In this document: one piece after another, positions 53,849-63,008 of the stretch
How the letters are laid out: the number at the start of each line of letters is the position of its first letter
Numbering within the stretch: the first letter of the stretch is position 1
From: Pseudotamlana haliotis
GTDB taxonomy: Bacteria > Bacteroidota > Bacteroidia > Flavobacteriales > Flavobacteriaceae
DNA: 64,000 nucleotides
Assembly: GCF_008806375.1 (NCBI RefSeq)
Contig: NZ_WAAT01000037.1
Span: forward strand, 1 to 64,000
Direction: 5' to 3'
Program-made: the position numbers and the translations under genes
Notes under the pieces: generated by a model
What the model was told of the DNA's origin: nothing
What the model saw: only the letters and a program-made list of their open reading frames with translations
The model's database searches: none

Positions 53849-54547
53849 CTAAAGAAGAAGTACGGCTGACGTCAGAAAAAATAAGCGACTGTATGCCTCC
53901 TGATTAAAATCATATAACCGGTATTCAAGTCCTGTTTTGACTTTAAAAGTTGTTGTAAGTTTCCATTCAATTTGAGCGATGGTTCTTAAGCTTGTGATGG
54001 TTTCGGTTTCAGTACTTAAACTTAAAAGACCTTCTATACTTCCAGTAAAATAGGTTTCACCAACATCAAACGTATCTCCTTTTAGTGGAGTGCCAACTTC
54101 AAATAGATACCGTTGTCTAAAAATGGTTAAATCCTCTAAAAAACGTTGTTCAGTTCTAATTTTATGCCTGTAACGAATTTTTTGATTATAGGTAATGTAA
54201 TTGTATTTTTCAGTGAGTCTAACTTCACTACGTCCTGTATCAAAAAGGGTTCTATATCTGTAATAAATACCAAGACTTACAATGTGCTTTTTATCTATGA
54301 TGTAATTTGAGAAAAGGTTGAGGTCAACTTGCTGTTGTCGCAACTGCCAAGAGGGCGGGTCGTACAAGAAATAACGCGAACGAACAGTAAGGTCTGCAGT
54401 ATATTTTTTAGAAATTGGATGTATGAGTATAACGGAAGTTTCACCTAAAACTGCAGAGCTGTCTTGGGCAAAAACTTTAAACCATCCTAGAATGAAAATG
54501 ATAAATAAAGTTCTATTTATTATATATCGTTTATTTCTCAAATCCAT
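53849..54547 (-). CDS. DUF2490 outer-membrane protein
   Basis: A 232-residue exported protein of the DUF2490 family. The signal peptide (NRTLFIIFILGWFKVFAQ) ends near residue 28. The remainder is a run of amphipathic beta strands (LTVRSRYFLYDPPSWQLRQQ, VSLGIYYRYRTLFDTGRSEV, RYRHKIRTEQRFLEDL), the pattern of a small outer-membrane barrel. The family is common in Bacteroidota and uncharacterised. It converges on aat. Confidence 0.85.
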   Translation of the reverse strand: MDLRNKRYIINRTLFIIFILGWFKVFAQDSSAVLGETSVILIHPISKKYTADLTVRSRYFLYDPPSWQLRQQQVDLNLFSNYIIDKKHIVSLGIYYRYRTLFDTGRSEVRLTEKYNYITYNQKIRYRHKIRTEQRFLEDLTIFRQRYLFEVGTPLKGDTFDVGETYFTGSIEGLLSLSTETETITSLRTIAQIEWKLTTTFKVKTGLEYRLYDFNQEAYSRLFFLTSAVLLL

Positions 54548-54670
54548 TATTTGGATGATAATTTAAATAAGCTTTATCTAACAAAGTTCAAAAGTAATTA
54601 GATTTATAGTTTTCGGCAAAAAGAATTAAAAGGATTTACTATCTTCAATTTTTAAATTATACCAGTTCTT

Positions 54671-54781
54671 GTTTGAAATTACCGTAACAGAAAATGATTG
54701 GTTTTTTCTTTATATGAAGAAGAAAAATGAAACCAGTCTGCCGGCTGGCAGAAAAGGGAGTTTTATTACGGTAATTTCAAC
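54671..54781. repeat. Inverted-repeat element with 14-bp perfect arms
   Basis: TGAAATTACCGTAA (54674-54687) and TTACGGTAATTTCA (54766-54779) are perfect inverted copies about 78 bases apart. They enclose an inner weak palindrome TCTGCCGGCTGGCAGA (54736-54751) and a TTTTTTCTTTA..GAAGAAGAAAAA segment. It lies directly before the dehydrogenase gene and could be a small mobile (MITE-like) element or a long regulatory hairpin. Confidence 0.6.
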
Positions 54782-54808
54782 AGATAAATGGTGTTAAATC
54801 TTATTTTT

Positions 54809-55798
54809 ATGAAAATCGCCTTATTTAGCTCAAAACCTTACGATCAAGAATATTTTGAAAAATATAATATCGATTACCAATTTGATTTCACTTTTTTTGA
54901 AACGCCTTTAAACCCTCATACAGCAAATTTAACCAAGGGTTTTGATGCCATTTGTACCTTCGTAAATGATCAATTGGATGCTAAAACTATGTCTGTTTTA
55001 GCTGAGAATAATATTAAACTAATAGCGGTGCGCTGTGCAGGATTTAATAATGTCGATTTAGAAGCCGCTAAAGCTCATGATATCAAAGTGACTCGTGTGC
55101 CGGCGTATTCTCCTGAAGCGATTGCCGAACACGCATTAGCCTTAATATTAACCTTAAACCGGAAAACTCATAAAGCTTATAACCGGGTGCGTGAAGGGAA
55201 TTTTTCACTGAATAAACTTATCGGATTTAACCTAAGTAATAAAACCATTGGCGTAGTAGGTACCGGAAAAATTGGAGCCGCTTTTTGTAAAGTGCTCAGT
55301 GGTTTTGGTTGTGAGATTTTAGCTTATGATGTTTATCCCTCAGAAGCCTTAAAGGAGCAAGGGGTGAAATATGTTTCTGTAGAAGAATTATTTAAAGTCT
55401 CAGACATCATATCACTACATTGTCCATTATTGGAAAGTACTAAGCATATTATTAATAAAGAATCTTTAGCCTTGATGAAAGATGGCGTGATGATTATTAA
55501 TACCAGTCGAGGAGCTTTAATTGATACAGCTGCTGTTATTGAAGGCTTATCTCAAAACAAAATAGGCTATTTAGGCATTGATGTATATGAGCAGGAAGAA
55601 AACTTGTTTTATAAAGATTTATCTGAAAGTATCATTCATGATGATTTTATCCTGCGTTTAAATAGTTTTCCTAATGTATTAATCACGTCGCATCAAGCTT
55701 TTTTCACCAAAGAAGCCATGTTTGAAATTACCACAACGACTTTAGAAAATATCAAAGCTTTTAAAAACGGGGAAGAACTCGTTAATGAAGTTAATTAA
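54809..55798 (+). CDS. ldhA: D-lactate dehydrogenase-type 2-hydroxyacid dehydrogenase
   Basis: An NAD-dependent enzyme of the D-isomer-specific 2-hydroxyacid family, most like fermentative D-lactate dehydrogenase (pyruvate to D-lactate). The ATG at 54809 (MKIALFSSKPYDQEYFEKYN) fits the family better than the ATG seven codons earlier. The cofactor-binding motif is GVVGTGKIGAAFCKVLSGFG. The catalytic residues fall in RCAGFNNVDL (Arg), EQEENLFYKDLS (Glu) and TSHQAFFTKEA (His). Length 329 residues. It is a single gene; the adjacent inverted repeat upstream might affect expression. Confidence 0.93.
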   Translation: MKIALFSSKPYDQEYFEKYNIDYQFDFTFFETPLNPHTANLTKGFDAICTFVNDQLDAKTMSVLAENNIKLIAVRCAGFNNVDLEAAKAHDIKVTRVPAYSPEAIAEHALALILTLNRKTHKAYNRVREGNFSLNKLIGFNLSNKTIGVVGTGKIGAAFCKVLSGFGCEILAYDVYPSEALKEQGVKYVSVEELFKVSDIISLHCPLLESTKHIINKESLALMKDGVMIINTSRGALIDTAAVIEGLSQNKIGYLGIDVYEQEENLFYKDLSESIIHDDFILRLNSFPNVLITSHQAFFTKEAMFEITTTTLENIKAFKNGEELVNEVN

Positions 55799-56361
55799 AC
55801 TTGGTTGTATCTAAAGCAGTTTGTCGTATGGTCGTTAACCATACCTGTGGCTTGCATGTGTGCATAAACAACGGTTGAACCTACAAATTTGAATCCGCGT
55901 TTTTTTAAATCTTTACTAATCTTGTCACTTAGGGGGGTATTTGCCGGAATCTCGCTATGTGTTCTAAATGTGTTTTTAATGGGTTTACCATCTACAAAAC
56001 CCCAAATATATTTGCTGAAACTACCAAATTCTCTTTGAATTTTAATAAAGGCTTGAGCGTTGCTTATGGTGGCTTTTATTTTGAGTTTATTGCGTACAAT
56101 CCCGGCATCTAGAAGCAGATTATCAATTTTATCTTGATCGTAATGAGCTATTTTTTCATAGTTGAAATCATCAAAAGCTTTTCTGAAATTTTCACGCTTT
56201 CGCAGAATGGTAATCCAACTCAAACCGGCTTGAAAAGTTTCTAAAATCAAGAATTCAAAAAGACTGTCGTCATCATAAACAGGCACGCCCCATTCTTGGT
56301 CATGGTAGGCTTCGTAAAGGGCATCACCTTGGCACCAAAGGCATCTTTCTATAGTATTCAT
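55795..56361 (-). CDS. tag: DNA-3-methyladenine glycosylase I
   Basis: Removes 3-methyladenine from alkylated DNA. The zinc-binding residues are CLWCQG near the start and, near the end, the ATGMVNDHTTNCFRY segment. The core WITILRKRENFRKAFDDFNY and KRGFKFVGSTVVYAHMQATG are strongly family-specific. At 188 residues it is full length. It converges on ldhA and overlaps its end by four bases. Confidence 0.96.
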   Translation of the reverse strand: MNTIERCLWCQGDALYEAYHDQEWGVPVYDDDSLFEFLILETFQAGLSWITILRKRENFRKAFDDFNYEKIAHYDQDKIDNLLLDAGIVRNKLKIKATISNAQAFIKIQREFGSFSKYIWGFVDGKPIKNTFRTHSEIPANTPLSDKISKDLKKRGFKFVGSTVVYAHMQATGMVNDHTTNCFRYNQV

Positions 56362-56471
56362 CTGATTTTGTATGTTTTATATGAGTATTATGACAAATGT
56401 CATCTTAATTATCTTGTTAAGGTACTAATTTTGTGTCGTTCAATGATTATCCCATATTAAATGTAAGGCTT

Positions 56472-57092
56472 ATGAAATCTATTATTAAAGAAAGTTTAGA
56501 GCGTAGTATGTCGTATGAAGCTTATCGGGCTTTAGTAAAACAACTCGTTGATGAAAACTCAAATACGGGAGTAAGTAAAACCGAAGAATTAGCAAATTAT
56601 ACCAAGCTAAATGATAGGCGCATGAAACGTTGGGATAAAACCATTAAGGTATCAGTAGAAGCACAGCATCGTATTGCTGAGTTTAAACGTCAAGTTACTT
56701 GGTTGGTTATTACTGAAAGTTGGTGTGGTGATGCCGCTCATGTCGTGCCGGCACTTTATAAGGTGGCTTCGCTAAGTGAAAACATTGATTTTAAAATAGT
56801 CATCCGCGATGAAAATTTACAATTGATGGAGCAGTTTTTAACCAATGGTAGTGCTTCCATTCCTAAAGTGATTGTTATTGATAATATAAGAGAAGAGGTG
56901 TTGAATACGTACGGTCCGCGACCTAGTGAAGCGGCCAATTATGTGAAACGTTTTGTTGCTAAGAATGGTAAATTAACGCCTGCTTTTAAAGCCGATTTAC
57001 AGCATTGGTATAATGATAATAAAGGTCAGAATGTGATTGATGATGTCACCTTAATGCTCATAAAATTGCAAGAGGCTAGCGTTTGCCTTTAA
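56472..57092 (+). CDS. Thioredoxin-fold protein with a single active-site Cys
   Basis: A cytoplasmic protein, 206 residues from the ATG at 56472; a GTG 39 bases earlier gives a longer form. After an N-terminal helical part come a beta strand and the site ITESWCGDAAHVVPAL, where the usual Cys-x-x-Cys is reduced to one cysteine (WCGDA). The cis-proline loop is ASIPKVIVID. Single-Cys members cannot form the internal disulfide, so a binding or monothiol role is more likely than general reduction. The end overlaps the convergent TonB-like gene by 17 bases. Confidence 0.8.
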   Translation: MKSIIKESLERSMSYEAYRALVKQLVDENSNTGVSKTEELANYTKLNDRRMKRWDKTIKVSVEAQHRIAEFKRQVTWLVITESWCGDAAHVVPALYKVASLSENIDFKIVIRDENLQLMEQFLTNGSASIPKVIVIDNIREEVLNTYGPRPSEAANYVKRFVAKNGKLTPAFKADLQHWYNDNKGQNVIDDVTLMLIKLQEASVCL

Positions 57093-57792
57093 ACATAAAG
57101 GTAATCGTACCCAATTGGTCCTTTTGATTTGGTGCTTTACTAAATCGTGAACGGTTAGCGTATTCTAAAGCACGTTCCATAAGGCATTCGTTGTTTGATG
57201 TAGAGGCAGTATTTACATAAGAATCCACAACATCACCATTGGCGTTTACTGTAACATTGACAATGATTTTTCCATCCACTTCGCAAAGATATATCGGGAT
57301 TGGAATATGTACTTTGGTTCTATTTGGAAGTGAAAAACTAATACTACTTCTAGAATTATTTTGTGCGCGCTGTTTCTTTAGCAATTCGTTAACCTTACTG
57401 AATTTAGATAATTCTTCTTGGTTTAAAGACGCATCAGTAGCTGGTTTAAAATCGTTTTTTTGAGTAGGCTCTTGAGCTTCGCCTTTTTCATTCGATTTTG
57501 GGGTGTAATCTTCAGGTGGTGCTATAGGTTTGTAGGCCTGAGCAAAGTGTTTCGCTTTTTCATTTTGGTTAAAAGCTTGATTGGTTTCGGCTTTAGCATG
57601 GTTTTGCTGTTCTAAAGCTTCCAATATTTTTATTTCTTCTGGCGTAGGTTCCTTTTCAGGTTCCAATTCGTAATAACTTTCAGAAGCAAAAACTTTTTGT
57701 TTATCCAAACTTAAATTAAAAACCATAAGGAGGACTGTTCCTGTAATAAGGAGGGTAATCAGTAGGGCTCTATGTTGATTTGTTAGGTTCAA
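57076..57792 (-). CDS. TonB-C-like envelope protein
   Basis: A 238-residue protein with an N-terminal membrane helix (LLITLLITGTVLLMVFNLSL), a charged periplasmic linker (YYELEPEKEPTPEEIKILEA and on) and a C-terminal domain with the TonB/AgmX pattern. The latter has VDGKIIVNVTVNANGDVVDS, a conserved Asn/Cys, and ALEYANRSRFSKAPNQ, ending TITFMFKG. It lacks the long Pro-Lys spacer of classical TonB. It follows truB by about 50 bases on the same strand and may be a cell-envelope partner protein; a role as true energy transducer is uncertain. Confidence 0.72.
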   Translation of the reverse strand: MNLTNQHRALLITLLITGTVLLMVFNLSLDKQKVFASESYYELEPEKEPTPEEIKILEALEQQNHAKAETNQAFNQNEKAKHFAQAYKPIAPPEDYTPKSNEKGEAQEPTQKNDFKPATDASLNQEELSKFSKVNELLKKQRAQNNSRSSISFSLPNRTKVHIPIPIYLCEVDGKIIVNVTVNANGDVVDSYVNTASTSNNECLMERALEYANRSRFSKAPNQKDQLGTITFMFKGKR

Positions 57793-57841
57793 ATCTATGA
57801 TTTTAATAGGGTTGTGTTTACTTAATATACGTAATTTAAAA

Positions 57842-58537
57842 TTAACTAGTTTTTAGATTTTCTATAAAGGTTTCTAGGCTAATAGCGTTTTCAACCTTAA
57901 AATCACCAATTTTGGTGCGTCTAAGCGCAGAAAGGTGACCTCCAGATTGTAAAGCCTTGCCAAAATCGTTAGCTAAAGAACGAATATAGGTTCCTTTACT
58001 ACAAACCACTCTAAAATCAACATTTAAACCATCAATATTGGTAATTTCAAATTCTGAAATTGATACCGTTCTAGGTTTAATTTCTACATTTTCACCAGCT
58101 CTAGCAAATTCATATAAGCGTTTACCGTCTTTTTTTAATGCTGAAAATACCGGAGGGTATTGTTCAATATCACCAATAAAGCCTTTGGTGGCTTCTTGAA
58201 TCAGTTCTTCTGTAATGTGTTCGGTAGGGAAGCTTTCGTTGATTTCAGTTTCTAAATCAAAAGAAGGGGTTGTGCTTCCTAAAACGATTGTGCCGGTGTA
58301 TTCTTTAATCTGACCTTGAAAAGTGTCTATTTGCTTAGTCATTTTTCCGGTGCAAATCACTAAAAGCCCGGTTGCTAAAGGGTCTAAAGTTCCGGCATGA
58401 CCAACCTTTATTTTTTTTATATTGAAAGCCTGTCTAATCTCCCAGCGCAGTTTGTTTACCACCTGAAAGGAGGTCCAATGCAAAGGTTTATCAATCAATA
58501 AAACTTCTCCAGTAAGATAGTCTTCTAGCGTTTTCAT
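57842..58537 (-). CDS. truB: tRNA pseudouridine(55) synthase
   Basis: Converts U55 of the tRNA T-loop to pseudouridine. The catalytic Asp52 is in VGHAGTLDPLATGLLVICTG. Other family blocks are LLIDKPLHWTSFQVV, KEYTGTIVLGSTTPSFD, PPVFSALKKDGKRLYEFARA and CSKGTYIRSLANDFGKAL. At 231 residues it is the short form with a reduced C-terminal PUA region, as usual in Bacteroidota. The start overlaps the uppP stop in TAATG, so translation is coupled. Confidence 0.96.
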   Translation of the reverse strand: MKTLEDYLTGEVLLIDKPLHWTSFQVVNKLRWEIRQAFNIKKIKVGHAGTLDPLATGLLVICTGKMTKQIDTFQGQIKEYTGTIVLGSTTPSFDLETEINESFPTEHITEELIQEATKGFIGDIEQYPPVFSALKKDGKRLYEFARAGENVEIKPRTVSISEFEITNIDGLNVDFRVVCSKGTYIRSLANDFGKALQSGGHLSALRRTKIGDFKVENAISLETFIENLKTS

Positions 58538-59334
58538 TAGGCATTTAACATTGAAAAGATCACGGCAATAATACCAACAATGGCACAGTATATTGCAAAA
58601 TAAATGAGTTTACTTTTTTTAACCAAAGAAATCATCCATGTACAAGCGAATAATCCAGCAATAAAAGCTGCGATAAATCCAACAGAAAGGGCAGTGAAAT
58701 TTCCGCTGTCATAAGCTAAATCACCACTTAACACATCTTTAGCGATTTTTCCAAAAATTAATGGAACCACCATTAAAAATGAAAAACGAGCTGCTTTAGT
58801 TTTATCGTTTCCTAATAAAACAGAAGTTGAAATGGTTGCTCCTGAACGTGAAATACCAGGAAGCATGGCAATAGCTTGTGAAATTCCTATGATAAAGGCA
58901 TCTTTAAAAGTTACTTTTTTATCAGTGTCTTTGGCTTGATCCGCGAAGTATAGCAAAATAGCGGTTACGATGAGCATAAACCCAACAAGAATGATGTTTC
59001 CGCCAAATAATTGTTCTAATTGTTCTTCAAAAAATAAGCCAACAATTACGGCTGGCACCATAGAAATTGCAATTTTGGTAATGAACTGTAAATCATCATT
59101 CCATTCAAATTTAAGCGCGCCTTTTATGAGGTCGAAAATATCTTTTCTAAAAACCACAAGTGTGCTTAAGGCTGTTGCAAAATGCAGTACTACGGTAAAA
59201 AGTAAACTGGTTTCAGCTTCCAGGTCTTCACCTAGCATGGCTTTTCCGATTTCTAAATGCCCGCTTGAAGACACCGGTAAAAATTCGGTAATGCCTTGAA
59301 TGATGCCTAAAATGATTGCGTCTATAATTTCCAT
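58537..59334 (-). CDS. uppP: Undecaprenyl-diphosphatase (BacA/UppP)
   Basis: An integral membrane phosphatase that recycles the lipid carrier undecaprenyl diphosphate for peptidoglycan and surface glycan synthesis, and gives bacitracin resistance. The active-site motifs are GITEFLPVSSSGHLEIG (14-30) with Glu17, and LPGISRSGATIS. About eight helices in 265 residues are usual. It sits upstream of truB with an overlapping start, a linkage I regard as typical of Bacteroidota, where ftsX and the DUF3098 gene precede; here glycerate kinase is inserted on the other strand. Confidence 0.96.
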   Translation of the reverse strand: MEIIDAIILGIIQGITEFLPVSSSGHLEIGKAMLGEDLEAETSLLFTVVLHFATALSTLVVFRKDIFDLIKGALKFEWNDDLQFITKIAISMVPAVIVGLFFEEQLEQLFGGNIILVGFMLIVTAILLYFADQAKDTDKKVTFKDAFIIGISQAIAMLPGISRSGATISTSVLLGNDKTKAARFSFLMVVPLIFGKIAKDVLSGDLAYDSGNFTALSVGFIAAFIAGLFACTWMISLVKKSKLIYFAIYCAIVGIIAVIFSMLNA

Positions 59335-59407
59335 GGCGCTAAAATATTAAAATACTGCAACATTCAACATGACTTGCTAAATAATAAAGCGTTATTTTAG
59401 AATCCTT

Positions 59408-60532
59408 ATGAAATTGGTATTAGCACCCGATAAATTTAAAAATAGCCTGTCTGCTTTGCAGTTTTGTAAAGCGGTTGAAGCTGGTATAAAAGAGATTTAC
59501 CCACAGGCAGATATTGTAAAACTACCACTTGCTGATGGTGGAGACGGTACTATTAAAGTCATTAAATATTATCTAAAAGCAGAGTTCGTCAATATTGAGG
59601 TTCATAATCCGTTTTTTGAAAAAATTTCAGCGAGTTATTTGTTTTCTGAAGCTTCTAAAACTGCGTTTATTGAAATGGCTGAAGCTTCAGGGCTTAAATT
59701 GTTACACCAAAACTCATTGGATTGTAAAAACACGACGACTTTAGGAACAGGCGATTTGATAGTAGATGCTTTAAATCGAGATGCTAAAACCATAATTCTT
59801 GGCCTCGGCGGAAGCGCAACTAATGATTGTGGAATAGGCATGGCGACGGCTTTGGGTTATCGTTTTTTAGATAAAAATAATAACGAAGTAAAACCCATTG
59901 GAGCCCATTTATCACAAATTAAAACAGTTGATGCTTCTAAAATACACCCGAGATTAAAGCAAGTAAATTTTCAAATAGCATGTGATGTTGAGAATCCTTT
60001 GTGTGGAGAACGCGGTGCTGTCCATACCTATGCAGCTCAAAAAGGTGCTGCTGAAAGTGATTTAATAATGCTAGAGCAGGGTATGAAAGATTTTTCAAGG
60101 ATTTTGGAAGCTTCCTATGATGTAGAGGTGCAAAAAGTAAAAGGCGCGGGAGCTGCTGGCGGCATGGGAATCGCTTCCAAATTGTTTTTAAACGGCTCTT
60201 TGATGCCAGGTATTCAGCTGTTGAAATCTATTGCCGATTTTGATGCTAAAATTACCAATGCCGATTGGATTATCACCGGTGAAGGTAAGCTAGATATTCA
60301 AACGCTATCGGGGAAGTCGATTCGTGGCGTGCTTGATTCCGCGAAAGCGAAAAAAATAAAAGTAGCTGCTTTATGTGGGGCTGTTGATTTAGATGAAATT
60401 GAATTAAAAGACTTCGGGATTCCATATAGCGATGCGGTTTTACGGCATGCTGAAAACTTAAGTGATGCCATGAAACATGCTTTTGAGTATGTTCAATTAA
60501 TGGCAAAAAACTTCGCTAAGAATAAGCTTTAA
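59408..60532 (+). CDS. glxK: Glycerate kinase
   Basis: Phosphorylates glycerate (2-phosphoglycerate-forming GarK type) in the cytoplasm. The family motifs are LAPDKFKNSLSALQFCKAVE, LPLADGGDGTIKVIKYY, LGLGGSATNDCGIGMATALG, VKGAGAAGGMGIASKLFLNG and IITGEGKLDIQTLSGKSIRG. At 374 residues it is full length. Residues 311-316 (SAKAKK) are encoded by the repeated motif TTCCGCGAAAGCGAAAAA, in the same reading frame as in mutY. It lies on the plus strand within the minus-strand ftsX-DUF3098-uppP-truB block and may be a later arrival there. Confidence 0.94.
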   Translation: MKLVLAPDKFKNSLSALQFCKAVEAGIKEIYPQADIVKLPLADGGDGTIKVIKYYLKAEFVNIEVHNPFFEKISASYLFSEASKTAFIEMAEASGLKLLHQNSLDCKNTTTLGTGDLIVDALNRDAKTIILGLGGSATNDCGIGMATALGYRFLDKNNNEVKPIGAHLSQIKTVDASKIHPRLKQVNFQIACDVENPLCGERGAVHTYAAQKGAAESDLIMLEQGMKDFSRILEASYDVEVQKVKGAGAAGGMGIASKLFLNGSLMPGIQLLKSIADFDAKITNADWIITGEGKLDIQTLSGKSIRGVLDSAKAKKIKVAALCGAVDLDEIELKDFGIPYSDAVLRHAENLSDAMKHAFEYVQLMAKNFAKNKL

Positions 60533-60547
60533 TTTTTAGGGAATCTA

Positions 60548-60799
60548 CTATTTATCCGGATTTAAGAGAATGGCGTAAATTTGAACACCAAAGCCAATGA
60601 GTACTAAAGTTGGGGCTAAGCGTATGCGTCTCCAACTGAAGATTTCCGGGTTAAACACGTTAGGATCGTCGCTTCCGCCGCCAGACATTAAAATAAAACC
60701 TAGAGCAATAACGGCTAAACCGATAAACATGAATTTATAGTTTTTCTTTCCGAAGATAAAACCTGGTTTTCCTGCTTCTTTACGTTTTTGTTCTCCCAT
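60548..60799 (-). CDS. DUF3098 membrane protein
   Basis: An 83-residue protein of the DUF3098 family, found beside ftsX in Bacteroidota. It has a basic N-terminus, and two membrane helices (FMFIGLAVIALGFILMSGG and LAPTLVLIGFGVQIYAILL) joined by a loop with SDDPNVFNPEIFSWRR. The family has no established function; the location suggests a cell-division or envelope role. It is about 100 bases from ftsX on the same strand. Confidence 0.85.
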   Translation of the reverse strand: MGEQKRKEAGKPGFIFGKKNYKFMFIGLAVIALGFILMSGGGSDDPNVFNPEIFSWRRIRLAPTLVLIGFGVQIYAILLNPDK

Positions 60800-60900
60800 A
60801 GTTAAAATACTGAGGCCTATATTTTAGGCAAAGTAAAAGATTTATTTGAAAATATCCTGTTAATGACGTTCTAAATTATTGTTTTAAGATTTTAAAAGAC

Positions 60901-61779
60901 CTAGTAATACAACTGGTCTGTTTTTAAATTTAAGAAACGCTGGGTGGCAATATGTGTGCTTATCCAAGTGATAACAATACCCAAGCCAAAAATTAAGGCA
61001 AAAAGTAAGCCTACATGTATCGGTTCACCTAAGAGGTTTAGTTCTAGGAAGGTTTTGTTTAAATAATACAAAACAATGGCCATACCTATAAGGGCTAAAA
61101 TAGCGCCAATAATACCTAATTTTACACTTTGCCAGACAAACGGACGTCTAATAAACTGTTTCGTTGCACCTACCATTTGCATGGTTTTAATTGTAAATCG
61201 TTTGGCGTAAACGGCTAAACGAATGGAGCTGTTTATAAGTAAAACGGCAATGACTGTGAAAATAGCACTGATGATAAGTACCCAGAAGCTAATTTTCTTA
61301 ACGTTATCGTTCATGAGGTTCACGAGGTCGTTGTCATAGGTTACTTCTTCAACAAAATTTTTATTTAAAGCTTCCGCTGAAATTTTTTCAAGATGTTCAG
61401 AAGTCACATAATCTGCTTTTAGGTAAACGTCAATGGAGTTTTGTAAAGGGTTATAACCTACAAAATCCATGAAATCCTCGCCGTTTTCTGCTTTCATCAA
61501 CTCGGCAGCATGTTCTTTAGAAACGTATTCGGTAGATTTTACATAATCAGCCATGGCTAAACTTTTTTCAAGCTGCTTGGTTTCTACTTCCTTGGCACTA
61601 TCTTTTAAATAAATAGTCACCACCACTTGTTCTTTAAAATGATCAGATACTTTTTTAGCGTTAAGGATTAATAACCCTAATAAACCCAACAAAAATAAAA
61701 CCAGTGCAATACTTAATACTACAGAGAAATAAGAGGAAATAAGTCGGCGTTTTTGGTGTTTTTCAAAAGATGAACTCAT
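60901..61779 (-). CDS. ftsX: Cell-division permease-like protein FtsX
   Basis: The membrane partner of the ATPase FtsE that couples division to peptidoglycan hydrolase activation. The N-terminal helix (SYFSVVLSIALVLFLLGLLG) is followed by an extracytoplasmic loop of about 130 residues (YLKDSAKEVETKQLEKSLAM and on). Three more helices close the typical four-helix FtsX layout (FWVLIISAIFTVIAVLLI, GIIGAILALIGMAIVLYYL, GLLFALIFGLGIVITWIS). At 292 residues it is normal. No ftsE is adjacent. Confidence 0.94.
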   Translation of the reverse strand: MSSSFEKHQKRRLISSYFSVVLSIALVLFLLGLLGLLILNAKKVSDHFKEQVVVTIYLKDSAKEVETKQLEKSLAMADYVKSTEYVSKEHAAELMKAENGEDFMDFVGYNPLQNSIDVYLKADYVTSEHLEKISAEALNKNFVEEVTYDNDLVNLMNDNVKKISFWVLIISAIFTVIAVLLINSSIRLAVYAKRFTIKTMQMVGATKQFIRRPFVWQSVKLGIIGAILALIGMAIVLYYLNKTFLELNLLGEPIHVGLLFALIFGLGIVITWISTHIATQRFLNLKTDQLYY

Positions 61780-61941
61780 AAAAAATTTCGGATTAATGAG
61801 GTAAAAATACTAAAGTAATTTAAGAAAACTTCAAAAGCTTTTAAGTCTTTATAGTTTCAGGTTAAAATACGCTAATACGTTCTTAATAATAACTTTGGTT
61901 ATAGGAACTCAAATAAATACGTTTTGTTGTAAAATGAAAGC

Positions 61942-62862
61942 TTAGTTTAAAGCTTTTTTTGATTTTTTACTGATGAGATACACCCCAATAATCACCAACA
62001 AACAGGACAATATTTTAATACCATTGATGTCTTCACTATATCTATTGTCATTTAAAAAATAACTGAGCATCAAAACAATGGCAAAACTAACCGCTGGTTG
62101 AATGTAAGTGTAACTACCAGCAACCGATGGCGAAACTTGTCGAAGCGCATAAATATTAAACAGAAAGGTCAAAAACGTGGTAAAAATAATCACATAGGCA
62201 ACCGTTAACCAGGTGTTCAGGTTAAATAACTCATAGTCTGTATTAAATATCGCATCATTCAAGCTTACAGGAATTACAAATAGTAGTCCGAATAAAAACA
62301 CCCAACTAATGATAGTGATAAAGTGGTATTTTTTCATGAGCGGCTTTACAGCCACTTGGTACAGGGAGAAGAACACCACATTTAGAAAAACAAAGAGATT
62401 TCCTAAAAAACTAGAGGTGCCTTCTGCGACATGGCCGTACCAAACTAAACCTATCGCTCCTATAGCACCCAGGCTTAAACCAATGAGTTTATTGGTGGAT
62501 GTTTTTTCTTTCAAGAAAATCATACTTAAAATAAAGACCACAGTCGGTGAGGAAGTCATGATAATTGAGGTGTCTACAGGCGAAGTCAAACTCAAACCTT
62601 CAAAAAAGAAGAGTTGGTTACAAGAGGCTCCAAAGAGTCCGCAAAGCACTAAGCGCAAGAAATCTTTTTTCTCTACGTTTTCCTTAATAAAAATCTTAAT
62701 AAACCAGAATAAAAGACCAGCACCTATAACACGAAACAGTACAAAAGGTCTGGGCTCAAGCTTTTCAGGCATAATGCCTTTGGCAATGAAATGATTGGCC
62801 GCATAGATGACGTGTGTACCAAATAAGGCAAGGTGGGCTTTTATAATATTGCTTTTTGTCAA
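61942..62862 (-). CDS. EamA/DMT-family transporter
   Basis: A ten-helix inner-membrane exporter of the drug/metabolite superfamily. Two EamA repeats are visible (about residues 8-135 and 160-297), the first with APLFGTHVIYAANHF-like AHLALFGTHVIYAANHFIAK and SLTSPVDTSIIMTSSPTVVF, the second with YTYIQPAVSFAIVLMLSYFL. The substrate is unknown. A TACTTTTG box on its strand (62898-62905) is a possible -7 element. It diverges from leuS. Confidence 0.9.
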   Translation of the reverse strand: MTKSNIIKAHLALFGTHVIYAANHFIAKGIMPEKLEPRPFVLFRVIGAGLLFWFIKIFIKENVEKKDFLRLVLCGLFGASCNQLFFFEGLSLTSPVDTSIIMTSSPTVVFILSMIFLKEKTSTNKLIGLSLGAIGAIGLVWYGHVAEGTSSFLGNLFVFLNVVFFSLYQVAVKPLMKKYHFITIISWVFLFGLLFVIPVSLNDAIFNTDYELFNLNTWLTVAYVIIFTTFLTFLFNIYALRQVSPSVAGSYTYIQPAVSFAIVLMLSYFLNDNRYSEDINGIKILSCLLVIIGVYLISKKSKKALN

Positions 62863-63008
62863 AAAAATAAGTTTTTTATCGAAGGTTAAATTTGCGGCAA
62901 AAGTAAATGTATTTAATGGTAATTGATTAGAAATTCATTTTTTATGCTTTAAGTCTTCCATTTTCTAATTAAAACGTAAATTTGCAACTTCTTAAAATAA
63001 GGATGATA

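Noticed and set aside
59408-60532. Glycerate kinase as a mobile insertion
   Set aside because: It lies on the other strand inside a conserved block, but no flanking repeats or unusual codon use are visible, so only a cautious remark is made.
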